Source: JBFMAE01 sp040756085
GTDB taxonomy: Bacteria; Desulfobacterota; BSN033; UBA1163
DNA: 16,979 nucleotides
Assembly (NCBI GenBank): GCA_040756085.1
Contig: JBFMAE010000420.1
Span: 1 to 16,979, forward strand
Direction: 5' to 3'
Shown: positions 1-6,636 of the stretch, piece after piece
Layout: every line of letters starts with the position of its first letter
Position numbering within the stretch: the stretch's first letter is position 1
The notes under the pieces: generated by a model
What the model was told of the DNA's origin: nothing
Seen by the model: only the letters and a program-made list of their open reading frames with translations
The model's database searches: none
Made by a program: the position numbers and the translations under genes

Positions 1-12
1 AGTGTTCAGTGG

Positions 13-33
13 ATAGCGTATACGCTCGCTATG
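13..33. repeat. Palindrome at the cheR 3' end
   Basis: AGCGTATACGCT at 15-26 is a perfect 12-base palindrome, and ATAGCG (14-19) pairs with CGCTAT (28-33). The cheR stop codon (29-31) lies inside it. The sequence style resembles the GCATAGC-type repeat at 15815-15842. It may be a remnant of a similar element or part of a 3' hairpin; the window ends too soon to tell. Confidence 0.4.
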
Positions 34-1546
34 CACTCGTTTTTAGTCTTTCGATATTGCTCTTACACGCACCGGCAACCGCCACAGCACTAAACCCACC
101 ACTGTAAGCGATTATATCATCAGGCGCATTTTTTGCCAATATATTTAAGGTGTTTCTATATTCGCGAATGGCTTCATGAAGCTTTCCTTCGCTTTTATAT
201 ATATTGGCTAAACCAAAATGAGCCAGAGTAAAATCTTTATTTAAGTAAAGTGCTTTTATAAAACTTCTTTTTGCTTCTTCAACCTTTCCTTCTTCGTTAA
301 AAAGAGAGCCAAATAAATAATGCGCTGGTGCAAATAAAGGATTCAACTTAAGTGCGGTTTTCAGCCTATCTTTTGCATCATTAAACCTGCCTAAACTTAA
401 GAGTGCTTCCGCTTCTAAATAATAGGGCTCTACTGAATCCCTATTCATTTTGTGCGCTTGTTCAACAAGCTCTAAGGCCATATAATATTTTTTGGTATGT
501 AAATGTTTGATGACCTGGGTTAGGAGCTCATCAATATTCTTTACGGGTTTAGTCTCCGGACTTTTGAATTCTTTTAACTGTGCTTCCAACTCCTTACGTG
601 ATATTTCTTCTAAAACTCTTTCTACCTCAACTCCTTGCGGAGATAGGACTTTTATCTCTGATAAAACTTCCTTGGCCGTGCGTTTCCGATAATATATAGC
701 ATCCTCCCAATCCAACATCTTGAATTTATTTGAGATCAATTGCAGGCTCTCAGAGTAACCGATAAATAGGTAACCGTCATCATTAAGACTATGATAAATC
801 TTATCCATCACTCTCATGGTCGTTTCGATTTCAAAATAAATGGTAACATTGCAGCAAAAAATAATGTCAAATTCTACCGGATAATTTTCTTCCATAAGAT
901 TGAAATAACCAAAACGAACCATATTTTTAATCATATCTTGTATTTCGTATTCCGCTTTCCGTCCAGTACCAGTTCTTTCTATGAAATACAGAGCTCTCTG
1001 TTCCTTACTGACCAGGCGCATAGAGTTTTGACCGTATGTTCCCTTTCTGGCCACCTCTAAAGCGCTGGTTGAGGCATCCGTAGCCACAATCTGGATATTC
1101 CAGTTTTTTGAATCCGGGATTGCTTCTTTCACGACGATAGCGATCGAATACGGTTCTTCTCCGGTGGAACAGCCTGCACTCCAGATACGTAAAGATGGTT
1201 TCCCATCTGTTTCCCGCGGATTTGTAATCATACGGTCTTTTTTACGCGCAATAATTTCTGGTAAAATCTTTTCTTTAAGAGCTTTAAACTGTGGTTCATT
1301 TCGGAAAAAATAGGTGTGGTTTACAGTAAGATGATTGAGAAGTTCACGGAATTCATCTTCTTTTCCCTCGGAAACTGTCAAAAGACTGTAATAGGTAAGG
1401 GGCGAGTCAATCTTTCGTTCACACATTCGATAAAGAAGCGCATTTTCTAAGTCCTTAAGGTCATAATCCTTAAAATAAAGGCCGCTTCGCAGAGTCACTA
1501 AGTTTCTAAATTTTAATTTGAATTCCTCAGGTAAAGTAATATTCAT
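29..1546 (-). CDS. cheR: CheR-type protein-glutamate methyltransferase with C-terminal TPR repeats
   Basis: A 505-residue chemoreceptor methyltransferase, expected to transfer methyl groups from SAM to receptor glutamates in the cytoplasm. Residues 1-75 form the helical CheR N-domain. The SAM-binding domain follows with FFRNEPQF (80-87), WSAGCSTGEEPYS (122-134), ATDAS (155-159) and FCCNVTIYF (230-238). The last normally reads FCRNVxIYF, so the Arg is replaced by Cys. Residues about 340-475 contain at least three TPR-like units (for example around 370-402, 405-436 and 439-470), as in CheR proteins of alternative chemosensory systems such as FrzF. The start has an AGGA six bases upstream. The gene is markedly AT-rich compared with its neighbours (two 60-base lines hand-counted at 19 G+C each). 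No other chemotaxis gene is in the window; partners could lie beyond position 1. The family is secure; the pathway it serves is unknown. Confidence 0.93.
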   Translation of the reverse strand: MNITLPEEFKLKFRNLVTLRSGLYFKDYDLKDLENALLYRMCERKIDSPLTYYSLLTVSEGKEDEFRELLNHLTVNHTYFFRNEPQFKALKEKILPEIIARKKDRMITNPRETDGKPSLRIWSAGCSTGEEPYSIAIVVKEAIPDSKNWNIQIVATDASTSALEVARKGTYGQNSMRLVSKEQRALYFIERTGTGRKAEYEIQDMIKNMVRFGYFNLMEENYPVEFDIIFCCNVTIYFEIETTMRVMDKIYHSLNDDGYLFIGYSESLQLISNKFKMLDWEDAIYYRKRTAKEVLSEIKVLSPQGVEVERVLEEISRKELEAQLKEFKSPETKPVKNIDELLTQVIKHLHTKKYYMALELVEQAHKMNRDSVEPYYLEAEALLSLGRFNDAKDRLKTALKLNPLFAPAHYLFGSLFNEEGKVEEAKRSFIKALYLNKDFTLAHFGLANIYKSEGKLHEAIREYRNTLNILAKNAPDDIIAYSGGFSAVAVAGACKSNIERLKTSA

Positions 1547-1572
1547 CTAATTTCCTGACAACTGGATTATGA

Positions 1573-1616
1573 GTATGATATCGCTCAAAGAAACAAATAT
1601 TGAGCAAAAATCATAC
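1573..1616 (-). promoter_or_regulatory. Probable cheR promoter overlapped by a two-part dyad
   Basis: On the minus strand TGGTATGAT (hexamer at 1615-1610) is a good extended -10 box, about 65 bases upstream of the cheR start; the -35 region is weak. The same bases form one arm of a dyad: GTATGAT (1573-1579) with ATCATAC (1610-1616), and inside it GCTCAA (1583-1588) with TTGAGC (1600-1605). The dyad spans the -10 box to roughly +30, so it could be an operator or a hairpin in the 5' leader. The sequence pairing is seen directly; promoter function is inferred. Confidence 0.35.
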
Positions 1617-1686
1617 CAGATATTTGTAATTATTCAGATTTCAATAAAAAAATTAGTAGCTTCCTTTAAACCAAAAATAGCCGAGG

Positions 1687-1713
1687 ATGACATGCTGCAC
1701 AGGAAGGTGTCAT
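1687..1713. repeat. Short inverted repeat ATGACA/TGTCAT
   Basis: ATGACA (1687-1692) and TGTCAT (1708-1713) are complementary arms separated by 15 bases. The left arm lies in AGGATGACAT, which recurs about 120 bases to the right in the 1789-1812 hairpin, so the two may be related REP-like units. Function is unknown. Confidence 0.35.
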
Positions 1714-1788
1714 GCTTCTCTTCAGAACTGGCTTTTTTAAAAATCTAAACAAATCAATTACTTATGAGTTCCTGAAAATGTTAGACCC

Positions 1789-1812
1789 TCATCCTAAACA
1801 AGTACAGGATGA
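1789..1812. repeat. REP-like hairpin downstream of purC
   Basis: TCATCCT (1789-1795) pairs perfectly with AGGATGA (1806-1812) around a 10-base loop. The sequence resembles the TCATCCTGAAC...TTCAGGATGA palindromes I recall as dispersed intergenic repeats in many bacterial genomes. It lies about 40 bases past the purC stop, but no T-run follows on the minus strand, so it is not a classic intrinsic terminator. Confidence 0.45.
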
Positions 1813-1844
1813 CATTACTTGATTAACGGTTCCGCTATTGCGGC

Positions 1845-1880
1845 ACAGTCTCTTAATGGAGAGGGGAAGGAGTAAGGGGT
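1845..1880. repeat. Purine-rich GGAGAGGGG repeat running into the purC 3' end
   Basis: On the plus strand GGAGAGGGG and AGTAAGGGG follow each other at about 1858-1879. The segment is close to the complement of the CTCTCCCCTCACCCCC segment between ptsI and metK (13671-13686), so it looks like half of that repeat type. It contains the purC stop and supplies the last purC codons. Confidence 0.5.
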
Positions 1881-2764
1881 CTTCCCACTAATCTCCTGTA
1901 GGCCTCGAGATATTTCTCTCGTGTTTTTTGAATGACCTCCTCAGGCAATTCAGGAGCAGGCGGATTCTTATCCCAATGGATGGAAAGGAGGTAATCTCTT
2001 AAGAACTGTTTATCAAAACTCTTCTGAGGACCACCGGGCCGGTAATCATCCATGGGCCAGAATCTTGAAGAGTCAGGGGTAAGGAGCTCATCAATCAGGA
2101 GGACCCTTCCATCTCTGACCCCGAACTCCATCTTGGTATCTGCAATAAGGATCCCTCTCCCCTCTGCAAAATCCCGCGCCTTCTTATAGATTGCCATCGA
2201 AAGGGACCTTAACTGCCTTGCCAGATCTTTTCCCACAGTCTCTTCCATTTTTTCGAAGGTGATGTTTTCGTCATGGAGACCCATTTCAGCCTTGGTAGCG
2301 GGAGTGAAGATGGGTTCCTCCAACTTTGAGGACTCCGCTAGTCCCTTGGGAAGGGGAATACGGCAAACCTCTCCTGTTTTCTGATATTCTACCCACCCTG
2401 AACCGGAGAGATAACCTCTCACCACGCATTCGATGGGGAGGACATCGGTCTTCACCACTAACATGGAACGGTCCCTCAACATCTCCTGATAGGGTCGACA
2501 ATCTTCGGGAAAGTCTTTAACCTCTGTGGAGATGATGTGATTGGGGACAATTTCTCTTGTCAGGTTGAACCAGAATTTGGACAGTTGAGCCAAGACCCTC
2601 CCTTTATCCGGAATGGGGTTAGGCATCACCACATCGAAGGCCGAGATTCGATCGGTCGCAACGATGAGAAGCTTATCGCCCAGATCATAGATGTCCCTCA
2701 CCTTCCCTCTCCCCTTCAGTTTCAATGATTTAAAATCTGTCATTAAAACCACATTGGATGTCAT
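1853..2764 (-). CDS. purC: Phosphoribosylaminoimidazole-succinocarboxamide synthase (SAICAR synthase)
   Basis: A 303-residue cytosolic enzyme that joins aspartate to CAIR using ATP in purine synthesis. It is of the longer type (about 300 residues, like the yeast and mycobacterial enzymes) rather than the 237-residue E. coli type. Visible signatures: GRGKVRDIYD (18-27) in the nucleotide-binding loop, ATDRISAFDVV (36-46), ECVVRGYLSGSGW (112-124), and DTKMEFGV (209-216) followed by LLIDELLTPDSSRFW (222-236). The frame opens further upstream to 2839, but those codons fall in a repeat; the start at 2764 has GGAGG five bases upstream, and a second Met eight codons later is possible. The last residues (about PLTPSPLH) are encoded by repeat-like sequence and are probably not functional. 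No other purine gene is adjacent. Confidence 0.96.
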   Translation of the reverse strand: MTSNVVLMTDFKSLKLKGRGKVRDIYDLGDKLLIVATDRISAFDVVMPNPIPDKGRVLAQLSKFWFNLTREIVPNHIISTEVKDFPEDCRPYQEMLRDRSMLVVKTDVLPIECVVRGYLSGSGWVEYQKTGEVCRIPLPKGLAESSKLEEPIFTPATKAEMGLHDENITFEKMEETVGKDLARQLRSLSMAIYKKARDFAEGRGILIADTKMEFGVRDGRVLLIDELLTPDSSRFWPMDDYRPGGPQKSFDKQFLRDYLLSIHWDKNPPAPELPEEVIQKTREKYLEAYRRLVGRPLTPSPLH

Positions 2765-2786
2765 AATTCCCTCCGTTATAAAATAT

Positions 2787-2895
2787 TGGAATGATGGAAT
2801 ATGGGAATAATGGAATGTTGGGTTAATTTTAAAGATCAAGAATTCATTTTTCTTATTATGCTACCCATTATTCCACCATTCCAGCATTCCATTTT
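2787..2895. repeat. Octamer inverted-repeat element, TGGAATNN type
   Basis: The left arm is five consecutive 8-base units (2787-2794, 2795-2802, 2803-2810, 2811-2818 and a degenerate fifth at 2819-2826) with consensus TGGAATNN. An AT-rich spacer of about 37 bases follows. The right arm is four units (2864-2871, 2872-2879, 2880-2887, 2888-2895) with consensus TCCANCAT, the complement of the left. The element fills the gap between the ABC-class ATPase and purC and ends 5 bases from the ATPase stop. The periodicity is seen directly; function is unknown. Confidence 0.8.
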
Positions 2896-2899
2896 GATT

Positions 2900-4606
2900 T
2901 CATTTTATCTTCAAACTTCTCATCCTGTTGATGGCCGCGGCCACTTCGTAGATACGGGGCATGGCCAGATTACCCACTTTATAAGGAAGAAGGACATCAA
3001 AACCTTTCTCCTGGATATCCGCTATCACCCTGGTCAACCCCTCCTTTAAATTTTGTGTCTTCTCTAAATAGTGTTCGCTGTAATAATGGATCATCAAACC
3101 AATGGCATGCGTCTGGCTTGGATCGACTAATTGCTCCAGATAAGAAAGGTCAATGGTGGTGGAACCATATAGGATTATCCGCATGCCCTTCGCATCGATC
3201 TTCACCTCCCTCTTGCCACGGCTTGCATCAAAGCTCTGAGGAAGAGGTTGACGTTCGGTGATTCTGCCAAAATTGGCTCCTCCCTCATCGACTCGTTTGC
3301 TCGCATGCTTCCGAACAATCTCCTTTGCCTTTCCAGTCACATATCGGGGTTGATAGTTGTCCATCATCAATACCGTATCGGCCACATCAAAATAGTCACC
3401 TGAACCACCCATGACGAGAATGGTAGATATACCCAAATCTCTGTGAAGCTGTTTCACCTTGTCCACAAAAGGGGTGATCGGCTCCTTGTCCTTGGTCACC
3501 AATTCCTGCATCCGCTCATCTCTCACCATAAAATTTGTCGCCGAGGTGTCCTCATCAATGAGAAGTAACTTTGCACCCATCTCCAGCGCTTCGATGATGT
3601 TGGTGGCCTGGGAGGTGGAACCGCTGGCATTCTCCGTTGAAAACCTCACCGTATCCTTTCCTTGCGGAAGGTGATTGATGAAGGGGCTGATATCCACCTT
3701 CTCTATGCTCCGTCCATCCTCTGCGCGAATCTTGACTGCCGAAGGAACGGTAGCCACATACTCTCTTCCATCCCCTGGAATGTGGGGATATACTCCTCGC
3801 TCAATGGCATTAAGCAGGGTAGTCTTCCCATGAAATCCGCCTCCCACAATCAATGTCACCCCTTCTGAAATCCCCATCCCTTTGATCCGACCTCGGTTCG
3901 GAACGACCATCTCCACTTCCATCTCCGGAGGATAGTAAAATGGAACGACATTCTGGGTGAGGGGCCGATCGTCCACCCCGCTTCTTCTCGGAAGGATGGA
4001 CATATCCCCGACAAAAGCGACTAATCCTTTCCCCTCCAATTGTCCCCGGATCGCCTCCTGGTCCTCAGCGACTTCGACATGCATACTGGTTTCCGAGGGG
4101 TCATAGAACGGATAGGTGAGCGAATGTTCGACAATCTGAGGGATCTCATGAAAGAATATCGTCATCGCTTCTTTGCCTAAAATCCTTCTCCCGTCGGCCG
4201 GAAGGCCGACATGAAATCGAACTTCCACCCCCTGCGCATCGATCGACACAGCACTTCGATCTAATATCTCCTGCTTTCCAGAATCGATGCCGATGAGGCC
4301 GCTTCGTCCGGTCCCCCGGTGACCCTTGGCCAACCTCTTCTGAGCGGCTTTAAATCGCCTCGCAATGAAGTCCTGAAAAGCAATCCTCTTGATCCGCCGC
4401 TCATAGAGAGAAAACGGGAATCCGGTTTTCGTAAGGAGTACATGAACCCTCAACCGGGAAGGTGCGGCGAAGGGATCTCCCTGGACGTGATCGATGTGGA
4501 GAGTAAACGTTCCAAAGTCGAAACTTCCCTCAATATCTTTATAGGCCTTATATCCCTTTTCATCGATCCTCGTTAAAATATTTTTCAGATCTTCTTTGGA
4601 AGCCAT
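2900..4606 (-). CDS. ABC-class ATPase (COG3044 / PF09818 family), function unknown
   Basis: A 568-residue soluble protein with one ABC-type nucleotide-binding core and no membrane segments. Residues 1-245 are the family's own N-terminal region. Walker A is GGGFHGKTT (255-263), a signature-like segment is ASGSTSQATN (327-336), Walker B is LLLIDED (347-353), and VMGGSGDYF (398-406) lies in the later switch region. The C-terminal part (about 450-568) is specific to this family. Length and motif order match COG3044 predicted ATPases; a trypanosome relative, MRB1590, is linked to mitochondrial RNA editing, but the bacterial role is not established. GAGG lies very close (2 bases) to the chosen ATG. 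The gene is divergent from the CDP-alcohol transferase and separated from purC by the TGGAAT repeat. Confidence 0.88.
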   Translation of the reverse strand: MASKEDLKNILTRIDEKGYKAYKDIEGSFDFGTFTLHIDHVQGDPFAAPSRLRVHVLLTKTGFPFSLYERRIKRIAFQDFIARRFKAAQKRLAKGHRGTGRSGLIGIDSGKQEILDRSAVSIDAQGVEVRFHVGLPADGRRILGKEAMTIFFHEIPQIVEHSLTYPFYDPSETSMHVEVAEDQEAIRGQLEGKGLVAFVGDMSILPRRSGVDDRPLTQNVVPFYYPPEMEVEMVVPNRGRIKGMGISEGVTLIVGGGFHGKTTLLNAIERGVYPHIPGDGREYVATVPSAVKIRAEDGRSIEKVDISPFINHLPQGKDTVRFSTENASGSTSQATNIIEALEMGAKLLLIDEDTSATNFMVRDERMQELVTKDKEPITPFVDKVKQLHRDLGISTILVMGGSGDYFDVADTVLMMDNYQPRYVTGKAKEIVRKHASKRVDEGGANFGRITERQPLPQSFDASRGKREVKIDAKGMRIILYGSTTIDLSYLEQLVDPSQTHAIGLMIHYYSEHYLEKTQNLKEGLTRVIADIQEKGFDVLLPYKVGNLAMPRIYEVAAAINRMRSLKIK

Positions 4607-4637
4607 AACCTCTTATGCACTTTTTGAATTAGATTTT

Positions 4638-4732
4638 AGGGTTCCAGGGTTCTATGATTCTAGGGTTCGAGCCAAAAATATAATGACTTATCCGTTTGAC
4701 TTGAATCCTTGACCACATGACCCTTTGAACCC
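4638..4732. repeat. Octamer inverted-repeat element, AGGGTTCN type, copy 1
   Basis: Four exact-phase octamers with consensus AGGGTTCN occupy 4638-4645, 4646-4653, 4654-4661 and 4662-4669. After a 31-base AT-rich spacer come four octamers on the complementary pattern TTGAACCC at 4701-4708, 4709-4716, 4717-4724 and 4725-4732. The arms are complementary by consensus but each unit has its own substitutions. The element fills the gap between two divergent genes, so it is not restricted to 3' ends. Confidence 0.85.
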
Positions 4733-4759
4733 TTTCAATTGACTTTTCCCGTAGAAATG

Positions 4760-4789
4760 TTAACCTTTTTGATAAAAAAATTTATCAAA
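4760..4789 (+). promoter_or_regulatory. Perfect 9-base dyad just upstream of the CDP-alcohol transferase
   Basis: TTTGATAAA (4768-4776) and TTTATCAAA (4781-4789) form a perfect 9-base inverted repeat with a 4-base AAAA loop, ending 19 bases before the start codon. TATCAA (4783-4788) with TTAACC 17 bases upstream is a possible weak promoter; a TTGACT also occurs at 4739-4744. The site could be an operator overlapping the promoter. The dyad is certain; the function is a guess. Confidence 0.35.
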
Positions 4790-4808
4790 TACCTGACCGC
4801 CTATCAAT

Positions 4809-5399
4809 ATGATCGGAAATAAAATCGGACACCGACTCGATCCTTATCTTAACTACGTTGTTAAAAAAGTTCTGGGTGAACGTGGTAATCCCAATCTTTT
4901 CACTTTAATGGGATTTTTTGCAACCCTTGTTGCTTCCCTCCTCATTCTCAAAGATTTTTTGACCCTCGCAGGATTGGCGATTATCCTTTCCGGCCTCTTT
5001 GACTTATTGGATGGTGTCGTAGCCAGGAATTTGGGGAAGGTCACGGTATTCGGGGGTTTCTTAGATTCGGTCTTGGATCGATATTCGGATCTCCTCCTCC
5101 TTCTCTCCCTCATCATCTACTATTTAAAAAAAGGAGAGCCCGGGCTGGTCATCCTCACCTCTTTTGTGAGTGTCGGAACGGCTCTCATTCCTTATGTTAG
5201 GGCGAAGGCAGAAGCCTTGCAAATCCCTTGCACCATCGGGCTGATGGAAAGAGCGGAACGAATTATCCTCCTCTCTGTCGGAGCCCTGATGGGTTGGATG
5301 GAACCGATCCTCTGGATTCTGGCCGTCCTTACCCACTTCACGGTGCTTCATCGAATCTACCATGTCTGGAAAAAGCTTCGTGTTAACGATGAACTATAA
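4809..5399 (+). CDS. CDP-alcohol phosphatidyltransferase family membrane enzyme
   Basis: A 196-residue integral membrane protein that should transfer a phosphatidyl group from a CDP-lipid to an alcohol. The complete family motif is present at about residues 65-90: D-x2-DG-x2-AR-x8-G-x3-D-x3-D (DLLDGVVAR, then GGFLDSVLD). About five to six hydrophobic segments are visible (roughly 33-48, 49-68, 92-106, 113-130, 151-165, 166-182). The DSVLDRYSD and PYVRAKAE segments recall phosphatidyl- or archaetidyl-inositol-phosphate synthases more than PgsA or PssA, but the acceptor cannot be fixed from sequence. It is the only plus-strand gene. No convincing ribosome-binding site precedes the ATG. The last three codons and the stop lie in the heptamer repeat. 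Family assignment is firm; the specific product is not. Confidence 0.9.
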   Translation: MIGNKIGHRLDPYLNYVVKKVLGERGNPNLFTLMGFFATLVASLLILKDFLTLAGLAIILSGLFDLLDGVVARNLGKVTVFGGFLDSVLDRYSDLLLLLSLIIYYLKKGEPGLVILTSFVSVGTALIPYVRAKAEALQIPCTIGLMERAERIILLSVGALMGWMEPILWILAVLTHFTVLHRIYHVWKKLRVNDEL

Positions 5400-5451
5400 A
5401 CGTTAAACGATGATCTATTTGTTGTTCATCGTTCATTGTTCATCGTACATC
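5388..5451. repeat. Heptamer inverted-repeat element, GATGAAC/GTTCATC type
   Basis: The left arm is four 7-base units at 5388-5394, 5395-5401, 5402-5408 and 5409-5415 (consensus GATGAAC, degenerate). After an 8-base spacer come four units of the complement GTTCATC at 5424-5430, 5431-5437, 5438-5444 and 5445-5451. It separates two convergent genes and could fold as a hairpin in either transcript, so a bidirectional terminator role is possible, though no strong T-run is present. Both genes end inside it: the plus-strand stop is at 5397-5399 and the ispG stop at 5450-5452. Confidence 0.8.
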
Positions 5452-6514
5452 ATTTGTTCTCCACCATTCCCCTAACTTCATTGAGAAGAACTTGGGCAAA
5501 ATCCTTCTCTTTTACTTTCCTGACCATCTTCCCTTTTTTAAAAAGGACCCCCGCTCCTTTCCCTCCTGCAATTCCCACATCCGCCTCTTTAGCCTCACCC
5601 GGCCCATTGATCACACATCCCATCACCGCGATCGTGAGAGGAGTGGAAAGCCTCTCAACCCCCTTTTCAACCCTTCCCAAGAGATGGGTCAGATCGATTT
5701 CACAACGGCCACAGGTAGGACAGGAAATAATCTCAACACCACGCTGCCGACGTTTCAGGGCCTTCAATATTTCATAGCCCACACGAACCTCCTCAACAGG
5801 GTCGCCGGTTAAGGAAACCCGAAGGGTATCACCAATCCCTTCGTAAAGTAGAAGTCCAATGCCAATGGCGGATTTGACAACGCCAGTCGTACCCCTCCCC
5901 GCCTCCGTAATCCCAAGGTGAACGGGGTAATCCGACCTTTGAGAGAACAGGCGGTAAGCTTCTGCGGTTCTGATGACATCAGAGGCCTTCAAAGAAACTT
6001 TGATCAGATGAAAACCAAGAGCTTCCATCCATTCGATTGTCCGGAGGGCACTCAAAACCATTGCCCTGGGAGTGGCTCCTCCAAAACGTTTCAGGAGGTC
6101 CTTCTCTAAAGAACCGGCGTTCACTCCAATCCGGATTGGAACAGAACGGTCCTTCGCCTCGATGATGATCGTCTTCAGTCGATCCCTCCCTCCAATATTC
6201 CCAGGATTGATACGGAGGCCATCCGCTCCGGCTTCCATCGCCTTCAAAGCCAAACGATGGTGGAAATGGATATCGGCAACAAGAGGAATCTTTACCTTTT
6301 TTTTTATCTCAGCGATCGCCCTAGCTGCCTCATCATCCACGACGGCCACCCGGACGATTTCACAACCTGCCTTTTCGAGACGTCGAATCTGGTGAACCGT
6401 ACTTCGTATATCCCGTGTATCCGTCTTCGTCATCGACTGAACGGAAATCGGCGCATCCCCTCCAATCTTAACAGTGCCAATGGAAATCTGACGTGTCTTT
6501 CTACGGAGGATCAT
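5450..6514 (-). CDS. ispG: 4-hydroxy-3-methylbut-2-en-1-yl diphosphate synthase (IspG/GcpE)
   Basis: A 354-residue iron-sulfur enzyme of the MEP pathway that reduces the cyclic diphosphate MEcPP to HMBPP for isoprenoid synthesis. The N-terminal TIM-barrel part is recognisable from SVQSMTKTDTRD (24-35), ADIHFHHRLA (80-89), LRINPGNIG (100-108) and GITEAGRG (201-208). The C-terminal cluster-binding domain has Cys265 and Cys268 (SCPTCGRCE), Cys300 and Glu307 (GCVINGPGE), with the spacing of the E. coli cluster ligands. Length is that of the ordinary bacterial form without the plant or chlamydial insert. The ATG has AGGA four bases upstream. It lies downstream of the RND permease but is separated from it by an AGGGTTCN repeat, so co-transcription is uncertain. 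The stop codon falls in the heptamer repeat. Confidence 0.97.
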   Translation of the reverse strand: MILRRKTRQISIGTVKIGGDAPISVQSMTKTDTRDIRSTVHQIRRLEKAGCEIVRVAVVDDEAARAIAEIKKKVKIPLVADIHFHHRLALKAMEAGADGLRINPGNIGGRDRLKTIIIEAKDRSVPIRIGVNAGSLEKDLLKRFGGATPRAMVLSALRTIEWMEALGFHLIKVSLKASDVIRTAEAYRLFSQRSDYPVHLGITEAGRGTTGVVKSAIGIGLLLYEGIGDTLRVSLTGDPVEEVRVGYEILKALKRRQRGVEIISCPTCGRCEIDLTHLLGRVEKGVERLSTPLTIAVMGCVINGPGEAKEADVGIAGGKGAGVLFKKGKMVRKVKEKDFAQVLLNEVRGMVENK

Positions 6515-6531
6515 GTTTTCCTACTTCAATA

Positions 6532-6636
6532 AGGGTTCAAGGATTCCAGGATTCCAAGGGTTCAAGTTTTTTCTAAAATTTTATTATGACTTTAAACTCT
6601 TCACTTGACCCCATGAACCCTTGACCCCTCGTACCC
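6532..6636. repeat. Octamer inverted-repeat element, AGGGTTCN type, copy 2
   Basis: The left arm has units at 6532-6539, 6540-6547, 6548-6555 and about 6556-6564 (one extra A); AGGATTCC occurs twice in a row. A spacer of about 40 bases starts with AAG and a T-run, as in copy 3, and ends TTCAC. The right arm has four TTGACCCC-like units at 6605-6612, 6613-6620, 6621-6628 and 6629-6636. The right arm is inside the RND permease frame and encodes its last 11 residues. Confidence 0.85.

Larger units (their letters stand above)
1547..1852. other. Gene-free region between purC and cheR
   Basis: About 306 bases without a credible gene. From right to left it holds a 4-base CCGC/GCGG hairpin (1832-1843) just past the purC stop, a 7-base hairpin (1789-1812), a second inverted repeat (1687-1713), an AT-rich stretch (about 1620-1675), and the putative cheR promoter and dyad. 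AGGATGACAT occurs twice (1684-1693 and 1806-1815). No tRNA, riboswitch or small ORF with a ribosome-binding site was recognised. This is also where base composition shifts towards AT. Confidence 0.6.

Noticed and set aside
1789..1812. Intrinsic terminator for purC
   Set aside because: The 7-base stem is real, but there is no T-run after it on the minus strand and the loop is long, so a REP-like repeat fits better.
2765..2839. N-terminal extension of purC by 25 codons
   Set aside because: The extra codons are the TGGAAT octamer repeat read as protein, and a proper ribosome-binding site precedes the start at 2764.
4638..4732. CRISPR array
   Set aside because: Units are 7-8 bases with no unique spacers between them and are arranged as complementary arms; no cas genes are present.
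4701..4744. Tandem TTGACC/TTGACT boxes as an array of -35 promoter elements
   Set aside because: They recur every 8 bases as repeat units in three gaps, including inside the RND coding frame, and lack matching -10 boxes.
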